Part shown: positions 36,001 through 44,870 of the stretch, one piece after another
How the letters are laid out: every line of letters begins with the position of its first letter
Numbering within the stretch: position 1 is the first letter of the stretch
Source of the DNA: CALJTV01 sp036821185
GTDB taxonomy: Bacteria > Chloroflexota > Dehalococcoidia > GIF9 > UBA5629
Assembly: GCA_036821185.1 (NCBI GenBank)
Contig: DAISKD010000005.1
Location: 50,624 to 114,623, forward strand
Direction: 5' to 3'
Length of the DNA stretch: 64,000 nt
Made by a program: the position numbers and the translations under genes
The notes under the pieces: generated by a model
What the model was told of the DNA's origin: nothing
Seen by the model: the letters and a program-made list of their open reading frames with translations, nothing else
Databases searched by the model: none

Positions 36001-36037
36001 CAAATCGAATGCTCCTGAGCCCAAAACGCCGCCCGAA

Positions 36038-36066
36038 AGTATAACACACTTAAAAAAACGCGACAA
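36038..36066 (-). promoter_or_regulatory. Promoter of the nuo operon
   Basis: On the minus strand TTGTCG (36061-36066), a 17-bp spacer containing a T7 run, and TATACT (36038-36043). Transcription would begin near 36031, giving a leader of about 30 nt before nuoA. Confidence 0.65.
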
Positions 36067-36068
36067 GC

Positions 36069-36096
36069 TTGACTAACTAGCTATGCGCGGTATAAT
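36069..36096 (+). promoter_or_regulatory. Promoter of rsmD-coaD
   Basis: TTGACT (36069-36074), a 16-bp spacer and a perfect TATAAT (36091-36096). Its -35 element begins three bases from the -35 of the divergent nuo promoter, so the two polymerase sites overlap. Confidence 0.65.
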
Positions 36097-36115
36097 AATG
36101 GCTGGTCTTGAGAAG

Positions 36116-36670
36116 ATGCGAATTACAGGTGGCACAGCTAAAGGACATCCATTGAAAACGCCTAAAAGTGCTGCTGTCCGCCCAACCACGGACAGGGTGA
36201 GAGAGGCTATTTTTTCCATTCTATCGTCACTCGGTGCGGACTGGTCACGGTGCCTGGATCTGTTCGCCGGCAGTGGGGCCCTGGGAATTGAAGCGCTTAG
36301 CCGCAACAGCACGTGGGTAGACTTTGTCGACCGCGAGCCAGAATGCTGCGCCATAATAAGAGACAATCTGACCAGAACCGGCTTTCTGCAGAAAGCCCAC
36401 GTATATTGCTGTAGCGTCAGCAAAGCTCTTTCCTTCCTTGCAAGCAGATATGACGTAGTATTCCTCGATCCACCTTACACTGACAAATCAGCCGAGGACG
36501 TCATCAGGCAAATTGCTGTTTCCAAGCTTATAGATAGCAACTCCGTTGTCGTGATATCACATGCTTCCAGAAACCGTTTGCAAGAAAAATATGATGGCCT
36601 GTCCCTGTTGAAGGAAAAAAGATACGGCGATACCTGTATCTCAATATTTCACAAGGAGGTAACATCTTGA
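36116..36670 (+). CDS. rsmD: 16S rRNA (guanine966-N2)-methyltransferase RsmD
   Basis: This 184-aa SAM-dependent methyltransferase modifies G966 of 16S rRNA. It has RITGGTAKGHPL, RPTTDRVREAIFSIL, the SAM motif LDLFAGSGALGIEALSR and the catalytic FLDPPY. The ATG at 36116 gives the family's usual MRI.GG start. ATGs at 36083 and 36098 fall at or before the predicted transcription start. It overlaps coaD as TTGA. Confidence 0.93.
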   Translation: MRITGGTAKGHPLKTPKSAAVRPTTDRVREAIFSILSSLGADWSRCLDLFAGSGALGIEALSRNSTWVDFVDREPECCAIIRDNLTRTGFLQKAHVYCCSVSKALSFLASRYDVVFLDPPYTDKSAEDVIRQIAVSKLIDSNSVVVISHASRNRLQEKYDGLSLLKEKRYGDTCISIFHKEVTS

Positions 36671-37152
36671 CCGTCGCCATTTATCCCGGCAGCTTCGACC
36701 CGATAACAAATGGGCATCTGGACATCGTCAGGCGCGCTTCAGCTATTTTCGATGAGCTAATCCTCGGAATATATGATCGGCCTGAAAAACGTCTTCTGTT
36801 TACCACCGAAGAAAGGGTGGAGCTGGCACAACAGGCGGTAGCCTGTTTCAAAAATGTCCGTGCACAAGCATACTCAGGCCTTACCGTCGACTTTGCCAGA
36901 AAGGTAGGGGCAAAAGTAATGGTTCGTGGATTACGCATGAGTTCGGATTTCGAACGAGAATTTGAAATGGCAATGATGAACAAAAAACTGGCGCCTGACC
37001 TTGAGCTAGTCTGCCTTATGGCTAGCCTGCAATACCAGTTTCTCAGTTCCAGCCTGCTAAAAGAGGTGGCACAGCTAGGTGGCTGTCTCGAAGATATGGT
37101 ACCAGCTAATGTCGCCAACGCCCTGAGAAAGAAGTTTGCCTCGTCACCCTGA
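36667..37152 (+). CDS. coaD: Phosphopantetheine adenylyltransferase
   Basis: This 161-aa enzyme transfers AMP to 4'-phosphopantetheine in coenzyme A synthesis. It has YPGSFDPITNGHLDI with the T/HxGH-type nucleotidyl motif, VRGLRMSSDFEREFEMAMMN, and SSSLLKEVAQLGG near the end. The start is a TTG that overlaps the rsmD stop and is preceded by a perfect AAGGAGGT at the right distance, which settles the start. Confidence 0.95.
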   Translation: MTVAIYPGSFDPITNGHLDIVRRASAIFDELILGIYDRPEKRLLFTTEERVELAQQAVACFKNVRAQAYSGLTVDFARKVGAKVMVRGLRMSSDFEREFEMAMMNKKLAPDLELVCLMASLQYQFLSSSLLKEVAQLGGCLEDMVPANVANALRKKFASSP

Positions 37153-37240
37153 GCAGCCATCACTGGACAGCCCTTTAACACTAAAGCGCAAACAACTTAA
37201 ACTATTAAATAAACATAGCAAGAAGGAGGTAGAAATAGAA

Positions 37241-37507
37241 ATGGCGTACAAAATTACTGAAGAGTGCATCAGTTGTGGCGCCTGTGAGCCTGAATGCAAG
37301 AATCAGGCGATCAAGGAAGGGGAAAACATCTATATAATCGACCCGGACAAGTGTACAGAATGCGTCGGCTGGTTCGCTTCGGCCAAATGTGCCGAGGTGT
37401 GCCCAGTCGACTGTTGCGTCCCTGACCCAGCCCACAAGGAGACCAAGGAACAGCTCCTAGAAAAGTGGAAGAAGCTAAACCCGGGACAAACACCGGCCGC
37501 TACTTAG
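37241..37507 (+). CDS. 4Fe-4S dicluster ferredoxin
   Basis: This 88-aa electron carrier has two cluster motifs, CISCGACEPEC near residue 9 and CTECVGWFASAKCAEVCP near residue 40. The unequal second motif with an eight-residue insertion is the Allochromatium/YfhL type with low-potential clusters. AGAAGGAGG precedes the ATG at 37241. It could supply electrons to the NuoEFG-less complex I encoded upstream (inference). Confidence 0.92.
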   Translation: MAYKITEECISCGACEPECKNQAIKEGENIYIIDPDKCTECVGWFASAKCAEVCPVDCCVPDPAHKETKEQLLEKWKKLNPGQTPAAT

Positions 37508-37637
37508 TCCCGGCAAGTCCAAGATTAAAAAATATTTGTGCGACTTTCGCCAGCGTCTCGCAGCCCGGCAAACGGTGGGTTGTATGTTTTGTTGCTGCAC
37601 CTGTGCCCAACGCATGCTGTGAAGACAGAAAAACACG

Positions 37638-38354
37638 ATGCTTACCGTTGATTTCGGGTTCATGCAAGTTAGGGATGGAGAGCTTGTGCTGGATATCGGC
37701 TGCGGCGAAGGTAGGCATGCCTGGGAGCTATGCAAGCGCAGCAAATGCTGCGTCTACGGTGTGGACATCGATGAAACAAGCCTGAAGAAAGCCCACTATG
37801 CGTTCTATCTCCTAAAGAAGCAGGAGGAAATTAAAGGGGACTGGGCACTAGCCAAAGCAGATATCACAAGCCTCCCTTTCAAGAGCAAATGCTTCGATAA
37901 AATTGTCTGCTCAGAAGTGCTGGAGCATGTACCTGACGATACCACCGCAATTCGTGAATTGGTCAGGGTGCTGAAGGACATGGGGACGATCGCCATCAGT
38001 GTCCCTTCATACTTACCCGAAACGGTCTGCTGGGAAATAGACCGGAACTATTACGATCGCCCTGGCGGGCATGTGAGAATATACAAACAAAGCGAGCTCG
38101 TTGCTAAGCTGAAAGAGAACAACCTATGGGTATATGAAACACGCCACAAGCATGCCCTGCACTCTTTCTACTGGATACTGCGATGCCTGTTCGGGGTAAA
38201 TAACGATAGCGCGCTGATCACATCCCTCTACTACAGGTTCCTTGTCTGGGACATCTACCACAATCCACGCCCTGTGCGCATGCTGGAAACCGTTCTCGAC
38301 CGCTTTTTCTCCAAGAGCCTCGTCCTGTACGCTCGCAAAAATGTCACTTCGTGA
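37638..38354 (+). CDS. Class I SAM-dependent methyltransferase
   Basis: This 238-aa methyltransferase has the SAM motif I VLDIGCGEGRHAWEL near residue 18, motif II YGVDIDE, and the methyltransferase-11 motif CSEVLEHVPDD. The substrate is unknown. The ribosome-binding site is weak. It converges on a second, unrelated methyltransferase gene 45 bp away. Confidence 0.85.
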   Translation: MLTVDFGFMQVRDGELVLDIGCGEGRHAWELCKRSKCCVYGVDIDETSLKKAHYAFYLLKKQEEIKGDWALAKADITSLPFKSKCFDKIVCSEVLEHVPDDTTAIRELVRVLKDMGTIAISVPSYLPETVCWEIDRNYYDRPGGHVRIYKQSELVAKLKENNLWVYETRHKHALHSFYWILRCLFGVNNDSALITSLYYRFLVWDIYHNPRPVRMLETVLDRFFSKSLVLYARKNVTS

Positions 38355-38399
38355 TATTCTGGTAAAAACACGCGTGGTAGGGCGTCAGCAAGTGACAAT

Positions 38400-39194
38400 T
38401 CATTGATTCTTCGGCATACAAACTGCCACGAGAACGTCGCTTAATCTCGGGATATAGCAGGCTATCTTATCCAGAAATGCTAAAATGGCCTGCGATACCT
38501 TTTGAGGGCACTTGGCCAGGAAAGCCCCCCACCAAGGAAGGCCAAAAAGCAAGGAGACCCCTCTAATTCTGTATTCCCCAAAACACCGGCTGAGCATCTG
38601 TTTTAGAAACACATAGTCAAACCGGTACGTGTGGTCGGCCGGGACCTCCCAAGGCATTTTGAAGTCGTGCTCCTCCTTCTTACCCAACATCTTCCACAAA
38701 CAGTACACTGCCTTCCCTAGTTTAAAACCGAGGCTTCCGAAATTGGCCACAGCCACCACCGCTCTACCACCATCTTTTAACACACGCGACATCTCCTCCA
38801 TAACTCTAACGGGATCCGCAAAATGATCAACCGCGCCCTTGCATATCACCTTGTCTATACAAGCACTACGGAATGGTAAATCTTCACCGATACCTCTTAC
38901 CAGCATCACGCTGGCGCCATTTCTTCTTATATGGTCACAGGCATGTCTCAGCATCGCCGTTGAAGGCTCGATGCCAACAACCCGGGCACCCCACTCAGCC
39001 ATGCGCACGCTATCCAGTGCCCTCCCACAGCCCACATCCAGCACCACCTCCTCCGGCTTGATATCTGCCTCCAGAAGAACAATTTCTATCATCCTTCGAA
39101 ACATGAACTCCACTTCAGGGGTAACGACTTCGGGCACTACGTGGTCATCGCTCCACGCTAGATCAATGCGGGACTTGTAACCATCCTCGTTCAT
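38400..39194 (-). CDS. Class I SAM-dependent methyltransferase
   Basis: This 264-aa methyltransferase has motif I VLDVGCGRALDSVRMAEWG near residue 50 and VVGIEPSTAMLRHAC. It also has CKGAVDHFADPVRVMEEMSRVLKDGG, typical of the UbiE/methyltransferase-11 fold. The substrate is unknown. The C-terminal 80 residues are rich in aromatic and basic residues and may bind a lipid-like substrate. Confidence 0.85.
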   Translation of the reverse strand: MNEDGYKSRIDLAWSDDHVVPEVVTPEVEFMFRRMIEIVLLEADIKPEEVVLDVGCGRALDSVRMAEWGARVVGIEPSTAMLRHACDHIRRNGASVMLVRGIGEDLPFRSACIDKVICKGAVDHFADPVRVMEEMSRVLKDGGRAVVAVANFGSLGFKLGKAVYCLWKMLGKKEEHDFKMPWEVPADHTYRFDYVFLKQMLSRCFGEYRIRGVSLLFGLPWWGAFLAKCPQKVSQAILAFLDKIACYIPRLSDVLVAVCMPKNQ

Positions 39195-39315
39195 AAGTCC
39201 TAGACCACCATCGTGTAGAAAGCAATCTGTTAGTCAACAGATTGGTAGATATTATGACAATAGCAATAGACGTACACCCCCGTCTTTGCTTCGACTTCAG
39301 GCAAAGAATTACTAT

Positions 39316-40113
39316 TTAACGCCCAAGCGATTTTGCCTTTTCATACGCGGCGATAACAGCCTGCGATAACAATGAGCGGATACCACCCTTCTCCAGCTGC
39401 AACAAGCCCTCAGCTGTGGTGCCCCCTGGAGAAGTTACCATATTTCTAAGCTCAGCAGGATGTTTACCGGTGAGCTCAACCGCTTGTGCCGAGCCCAGCA
39501 CCGTCCTGGTGACCAACCTTTCAGACAGCTGGCGGGGTAGTCCAATATGCACACCGGCATCCACCAACGCCTCTATGACTAAGAAAACATAGGCAGGACC
39601 ACTGCCGCTTAACGCGGTCGCCATATCCACATATTTTTCACTATCAACATATACTTCCTCACCCATGGCTCCCAGAATGGACTTCGCCATTCCTCTTTGC
39701 CGGCTTGTGACCTCGCTGGTCGCGGTCCAAACTGTAACCCCTTCGCCAATTTGTGCCGGCATGTTGGGCATCGCCCTTACCAGCCGCCCATAGTCAAGTC
39801 CCCGTCGCAGGCTGTCCAACGAGACACCAGCAACTATTGACAAAACCAGTTGACCTGAAAGCGATCCTCTAATCTGGTCAAGGACACCGCTCAATTCTTG
39901 CGGTTTTACAGCAAGCACAACAACATCTACATCAACTACCGCTGCCCTGTTATCATCTGTTATTCTCACACTATACTTCTCCTTCAGAGCTTTGCGACGC
40001 TCCTGGGCAATATCGCTCACCACAACATCCGCATTAGTAACTACCCCTTTAGCCAGAAGGCTTTTTACCATCGCCTCCCCCATAATCCCACCCCCAATGA
40101 ACGCAACCCTCAT
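39316..40113 (-). CDS. proC: Pyrroline-5-carboxylate reductase
   Basis: This 265-aa NAD(P)H enzyme makes proline from pyrroline 5-carboxylate. It has FIGGGIMGEAM at the start, AVKPQ, GVSLDSLRRGL, RAMPNMPAQIGEG and the C-terminal signature ALSGSGPAYVFLVIEALVDAGV. The next gene upstream on the same strand is yggS, 6 bp away, a frequent proC partner. Confidence 0.95.
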   Translation of the reverse strand: MRVAFIGGGIMGEAMVKSLLAKGVVTNADVVVSDIAQERRKALKEKYSVRITDDNRAAVVDVDVVVLAVKPQELSGVLDQIRGSLSGQLVLSIVAGVSLDSLRRGLDYGRLVRAMPNMPAQIGEGVTVWTATSEVTSRQRGMAKSILGAMGEEVYVDSEKYVDMATALSGSGPAYVFLVIEALVDAGVHIGLPRQLSERLVTRTVLGSAQAVELTGKHPAELRNMVTSPGGTTAEGLLQLEKGGIRSLLSQAVIAAYEKAKSLGR

Positions 40114-40119
40114 CTCATG

Positions 40120-40782
40120 CTACCTCCTTTCACCAAAAATAGCTCGCCCTATCCTTACCATGGTAGCCCCTTCCTCAATTGCTACCTCAAAATCGTCACT
40201 CATCCCCATGGATAGATGTTTCAAACCCAATTCCTCCCTGAGCTCTCGCAACCTCCTGAAAACTGGACGCACTTTCTCTGGATCGTCTGAAAGCGGTGCA
40301 ATGGTCATTAGGCCTATCACCTTGATATTCTCCATCCGCGATATGCTCCCTAGAGCAGCGGCCACTTCAGCAACAGAAAAACCACTTTTGCTCGTCTCCC
40401 CAGAAACATTGACCTGCAATAGCACCTGCACCGGTCTTTCCACCCGCCTGCTAATGACCTCAGCTAGCCTCAGTGAATCCACACTGTGTATTATGTCAAA
40501 TAACTCCACTGCCATTTTGGCTTTGTTGGTTTGCAGGTGTCCCACCATATGCCAAGTGGTGTCCGGTTTGAGATCGGAAAGATGCATCATCTTTGTTGTC
40601 GTTTCCTGGACTCTGTTTTCGCCGAAGTGCCTGATACCGCACTGGTAGGTACTCCTTATCATCTCTGGCGGTACACCTTTAGTAACTGCCACCAGGGTCA
40701 CCTCGTCTGGTGACCGATAGCTCCTTTCACAGGCCCGCGCAATACGAAGTCGAACTGCCCGGATGTTGTCCTCAATATACAC
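40120..40782 (-). CDS. yggS: YggS/PROSC family PLP-homeostasis protein
   Basis: This 220-aa single-domain PLP carrier has a PLP lysine in VTLVAVTKGV near residue 34, then FGENRVQE, WHMVGHLQTNKAK, LLQVNVSGETSKSGF and the phosphate site LSMGMSDDFEVAIEEGATMVRIG. The start is a GTG at 40782. With proC it forms the common yggS-proC pair that precedes cell-division genes in many bacteria; none follow here. Confidence 0.94.
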   Translation of the reverse strand: MYIEDNIRAVRLRIARACERSYRSPDEVTLVAVTKGVPPEMIRSTYQCGIRHFGENRVQETTTKMMHLSDLKPDTTWHMVGHLQTNKAKMAVELFDIIHSVDSLRLAEVISRRVERPVQVLLQVNVSGETSKSGFSVAEVAAALGSISRMENIKVIGLMTIAPLSDDPEKVRPVFRRLRELREELGLKHLSMGMSDDFEVAIEEGATMVRIGRAIFGERR

Positions 40783-41078
40783 CAGGCATTATTCTAGCAT
40801 GTCACAGTTCCTTATTTCAGCATCATACGCCGTATAAGCCGAGGTATGATCTGGTATGCAAGCTAGCATGTACTCATATAATATAAAAAGACCAAAGGCA
40901 AAATGCTACTGAAGGGCAACAGGTACACAGCCACTACTTTGGCGATCAGTGGTTTTCGAAGGTTATATAAAACTGATGAACCTGCTTAGGCGACTTTAGA
41001 AGGCACACTTTTGGTTTTACAGCTTCGTCGTTAAGCCGGAGGCCATGCCTTCTTCGAAACCTATTATTTCAAGACCTA

Positions 41079-43535
41079 TTAGGCAGCCTTACCAGTTACT
41101 ATATTAACCAGACGCCCGGGCACATAGATGATGTTGGAAACTTGGCTGTCCTTAATATGTGCTTTTACCCGCTCTCGATTTAGCGCCAGCTCTTTGGCTT
41201 CTTCCTCGGTGATAGATACCGGCACAGTGACTCTGTCCCTTAGCTTACCATTGACCTGTATCACCAGTGTTATCTCCTCCTCCTTAGCCAGCTCCTCATC
41301 CCAAGATGGCCAGCCTTGATTGTGAATACTGTAGGTATACCCTACCCTTTCCCACAACTCTTCAGCCAGATGCGGCGCAGTCGGTGCCAGAAGCAAAAGC
41401 AGCTTCTTTATGGCCTCACTCCAGAGCAGAGAGGAAACAGTGCCCTGTTCCTGGACTTTCCCTAGGTAGTTAGTGTATTCCATCAGTGCCGCAAGCATGA
41501 TATTGAATCTGAAACGCTCCATGCACTGAGTCACCCTCTTGATGGTTTTGTGGAGCTGGTGCTTGAATTCTTTCTCTGCTTCTACCTGCACAGCCCTTTC
41601 ACGGTATGTACCGAGCACCAAATTCCAAACCCGATTCAGCCAACGGCTTATGCCTACTATACCGTTGTCGTTCCACTCCCCACCAAGTTCCCAGGGCCCA
41701 ATAAACATAAGGTAAGCGCGGACAGCATCTGCACCCAGCTCAGAAACATAGTTGTCCGGAGTGACCACATTTCCACGCGACTTGCTCATCTTATCGCCAA
41801 GGTAGATTATTGTGCCCTGATTGAACAGCTTTTTGAATGGCTCGCCGAAATCGACAATACCTATGTCCCTGATCGCCTTGGTGAAAAAGCGGGCGTAAAG
41901 CAGATGCATGGTTGCATGCTCAGCACCACCAGTATATAGGTCCACAGGCATCCAGAACTTCATTTTTCCCCTGTCGAACGGATAATCATTGCTGTTGGGG
42001 CTGGTATAGCGCAAGAAATACCACGAGGAACACATAAAGGTGTCCATGGTATCTGTCTCGCGCCTCGCTGGCGAGCTACATTGAGGGCAGGTGGTATTGA
42101 CAAAGGACTCACAGTATTTTAAGGGAGACTCACCTGTAGGCCTGAACTCGGCATCCGGTGGCAACAGCACCGGCAAATCTTTTTCTGGTACTGGCACAAT
42201 GCCACATTTGTCACAGTAGACTATAGGTATCGGTGCACCCCAATACCTCTGCCTCGAGATAAGCCAGTCACGGAGACGGTAACTGACAGCGCGCTTTCCC
42301 CAGTCCTTTTCCTCCAGGTAGTCACATATTGCTTCAAAAGCTTGCTCGTTGGGGAGGCCGTTGAACTGACCCGAGTTTACCATTGTGCCAGCCTCAACGT
42401 AAGCCGCTTCTAGTTCTTGCCCCGACCATCCCTGCGGCGCTATCACCACTCTTATCGGGAGCCCGTATTTCTTGGCGAACTCAAAGTCCCGCTGGTCATG
42501 GGCAGGCACACCCATTACAGCCCCCGTCCCGTATGTCAGCAGGACATAGTCAGCGATCCAGATAGGCACTTTTTCGCCATTGAAGCGGTTGACTACGTAG
42601 CTTCCCAAAAATACCCCAGTCTTCTCTCTCTCCAGGGCAGTCCGCTCAATTTCACTTCGCCGCTGCGCTTGCTGAACATACTCTTCAACCTCGGCCTTGT
42701 GTTCTGGGGTAGTAAGCAACGGAACCAGAGGGTGTTCTGGTGCTAGTACAAAGAAGGTCACACCAAAAATAGTGTCGGGCCGTGTGGTAAATACCCGTAG
42801 CTCTTTTTCCGCCACGCCTTCATGCTCGAGGCCGAAAGATATTTCAGCGCCGAAGCTTTTGCCAATCCAGTTTCTCTGCATGACTTTTATACGTTCGGGC
42901 CAGTCAATTTCGCTGAAGTCCAGAAGTTCATCAGCATATTTGGTAATGCGGAAAAACCATTGCTCCAGCATCTTCCGTATCACCGGGGTGCTACAGCGTT
43001 CGCAGACCCCCTCTCCCACCACCTGCTCATTAGCCAGCACGGTCTGGCAATTGGAACACCAATTTACCGGCGCCTTTGCCCGGTAAGCCAGCCCGGCATG
43101 GTATAGCTGGAGGAAAAACCATTGTGTCCATTTATAGTACTCCGGCAAACAGGTTACTACCTCACGGCTCCAATCATAGATAGCCCCGATGCTTTTGAGT
43201 TGCCGCCGCATATTCTCTATATTACTCATCGTCCATTGATAAGGATGAATGCCATGCTTAATGGCAGCATTCTCAGCCGGTAACCCGAAAGCATCAAACC
43301 CCATAGGATGCAACACATTATAGCCCTGCATCCTCTTAAAGCGCGCATACACGTCCGAAGGTGCCATCGCGTACCAGTGACCAATATGAAGGTCACCAGA
43401 CGTGTACGGGAACATGGTCAAGGCGTAAAATTTCGGGCGGTCAGGAGCCTCTTTCACTTCGTACAGGCGATCCTTCGCCCATCTTTCTTGCCACTTTTTT
43501 TCGATAACCTGCGGATTGTACTTGGGGGTAGTCAT
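41079..43535 (-). CDS. leuS: Leucyl-tRNA synthetase
   Basis: This 818-aa class I synthetase has HIGH as DLHIGHWY at about residues 49-55. The editing domain carries TTRPDTIFGVTF and YGTGAVMGVPAHDQRD, and KMSKS is DKMSKSRGNVV at about 590. The final UUU-like C-terminal domain ends near VQVNGKLRDR. Length and order are normal for bacterial LeuRS. No T-box is visible in the short upstream region. Confidence 0.96.
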   Translation of the reverse strand: MTTPKYNPQVIEKKWQERWAKDRLYEVKEAPDRPKFYALTMFPYTSGDLHIGHWYAMAPSDVYARFKRMQGYNVLHPMGFDAFGLPAENAAIKHGIHPYQWTMSNIENMRRQLKSIGAIYDWSREVVTCLPEYYKWTQWFFLQLYHAGLAYRAKAPVNWCSNCQTVLANEQVVGEGVCERCSTPVIRKMLEQWFFRITKYADELLDFSEIDWPERIKVMQRNWIGKSFGAEISFGLEHEGVAEKELRVFTTRPDTIFGVTFFVLAPEHPLVPLLTTPEHKAEVEEYVQQAQRRSEIERTALEREKTGVFLGSYVVNRFNGEKVPIWIADYVLLTYGTGAVMGVPAHDQRDFEFAKKYGLPIRVVIAPQGWSGQELEAAYVEAGTMVNSGQFNGLPNEQAFEAICDYLEEKDWGKRAVSYRLRDWLISRQRYWGAPIPIVYCDKCGIVPVPEKDLPVLLPPDAEFRPTGESPLKYCESFVNTTCPQCSSPARRETDTMDTFMCSSWYFLRYTSPNSNDYPFDRGKMKFWMPVDLYTGGAEHATMHLLYARFFTKAIRDIGIVDFGEPFKKLFNQGTIIYLGDKMSKSRGNVVTPDNYVSELGADAVRAYLMFIGPWELGGEWNDNGIVGISRWLNRVWNLVLGTYRERAVQVEAEKEFKHQLHKTIKRVTQCMERFRFNIMLAALMEYTNYLGKVQEQGTVSSLLWSEAIKKLLLLLAPTAPHLAEELWERVGYTYSIHNQGWPSWDEELAKEEEITLVIQVNGKLRDRVTVPVSITEEEAKELALNRERVKAHIKDSQVSNIIYVPGRLVNIVTGKAA

Positions 43536-43615
43536 AGCACAGCAGATTTTATCCTGTCACCTTTGTCCCGTCAATACCATGAAAGACAACCGCGAAATAG
43601 TGTACAATCATCTTT

Positions 43616-44005
43616 GTGGAAAGAGACGTGTTTGAGGCCCTGGTCATCGAAGCTATCGAACGCTTGCCATCAGAGTTCAAAAACAAGCTTGATAACGTAG
43701 CTATTGTGGTCGCAGACTGGCCTTCCAAAGGCCAGTTGGCACGGTTAAGGCTGAAAGACAAAAGACAGCTCCTCGGCCTGTACGAAGGCATTCCGAGAAC
43801 GCAAAGGGGTGGGAACTATAACATGGTGCCACCGGACAAAATAACACTGTTCCAGAAATCTATAGAGGCAAAATGCCACACGGTCGAAGAAATAAGGCAA
43901 GAAATCGCCCGCGTGGTCAAACACGAAATAGCCCACCACTTCGGTCTCAGCGACGCCGCGCTACGCCGACTGGAGGGCAAAAAAGTCCACGGCAGAGGTC
44001 GCTGA
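43616..44005 (+). CDS. Metallopeptidase-family protein (PF06262-like minimal zincin)
   Basis: This 129-aa protein has the zinc motif VVKHEIAHHFGLSD near residue 105, where HExxH plus a downstream Asp gives the minimal zincin set. Upstream is LLGLYEGIPRTQRGG and ITLFQKSIE, which match small bacterial metallopeptidases of unknown substrate. The start is a GTG at 43616. It stands between leuS and the enoyl-CoA hydratase gene, convergent with the latter. Confidence 0.82.
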   Translation: MERDVFEALVIEAIERLPSEFKNKLDNVAIVVADWPSKGQLARLRLKDKRQLLGLYEGIPRTQRGGNYNMVPPDKITLFQKSIEAKCHTVEEIRQEIARVVKHEIAHHFGLSDAALRRLEGKKVHGRGR

Positions 44006-44033
44006 CACGAAATAAAGACGCCATCTGCACGGA

Positions 44034-44816
44034 CTACATACCTTTGTACTCCGGCAGTCTTTTTTCCAGAAAGGCCCGTGCTCCTTCTTTCTGGTCCTGC
44101 GTGCCAAAGCACATGGCAAACAATTCATTCTCGATCTCCATACCAACCGATAGCGGTGTCTCAAGCGACTTATTTACCGCGATTTTAGCAAGCTTTAATA
44201 TCGCCGGACTCTTGCTCTTCAACTTCGCTATCACTTCTTCCACCGCTTCTCTCAACTTATCTGCGGGGACCACTTTATTTATCATCCCTAGCCTCCATGC
44301 CTCTTCAGCCGAGATAAAATCGCCTGTAAAAACCATTTCCTTGGCTTTCTTCTCCCCCACCAGCCTCGGCAATATCTGGGTACCACCGCCACCAGGTATC
44401 ACACCAACATTTATCTCAGGCTGGCCAAATCTGGCCTTGTCAGAGGCAATGATGATATCGCAAGCCATAGCCAGCTCACAGCCACCGCCCAAAGCCAACC
44501 CGTTGACCATAGCGATGACCGGCTTCGGGATCTCACGAATTACTGTGTAAGGCCTCCTTGCTCCTTTGCTCCTCTGTAGAACATTGAGCGGCTGCCACTG
44601 AGGAAACTGGCTTATATCAGCACCAGCACTAAAAGCCCTATCACCGGCACCTGTAAGGACGATCACTTTTACCTCGTCATCGCTGTTCGCCTGCTCCAGC
44701 GCAGCAATAACTTCGGCGCGAACAGTGTCATTCTGGGCATTCAGTTTGTCCGGGCGGTTCAAAGTTATCCAGGCAACATTGTCTTTCTTTTCATAGATGA
44801 TCGTCTCAAATGTCAT
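44034..44816 (-). CDS. Enoyl-CoA hydratase / isomerase family protein
   Basis: This 260-aa crotonase-fold enzyme has WITLNRPDKLNAQ, the oxyanion-hole segment GAGDRAFSAGADISQF and AMVNGLALGGGCELAMACDI. The glutamate needed for hydration lies in FGQPEINVGVIPGGGGTQ. The second catalytic Glu position of hydratases (in CEL) is also present, so hydratase activity is plausible. It is followed downstream by nothing on its strand. The SDR gene 54 bp upstream may be cotranscribed. Confidence 0.88.
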   Translation of the reverse strand: MTFETIIYEKKDNVAWITLNRPDKLNAQNDTVRAEVIAALEQANSDDEVKVIVLTGAGDRAFSAGADISQFPQWQPLNVLQRSKGARRPYTVIREIPKPVIAMVNGLALGGGCELAMACDIIIASDKARFGQPEINVGVIPGGGGTQILPRLVGEKKAKEMVFTGDFISAEEAWRLGMINKVVPADKLREAVEEVIAKLKSKSPAILKLAKIAVNKSLETPLSVGMEIENELFAMCFGTQDQKEGARAFLEKRLPEYKGM

Positions 44817-44870
44817 TTCAGTCCTCCTCTACTTTATGTCATTTGTTTTATTTGTGTGCCACATGCCAAA

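Noticed and set aside
40783..41078. Search for a gene or RNA in the 296 bp between yggS and leuS.
   Set aside because: Only AT-rich sequence was seen. No frame, terminator or promoter of quality was found.
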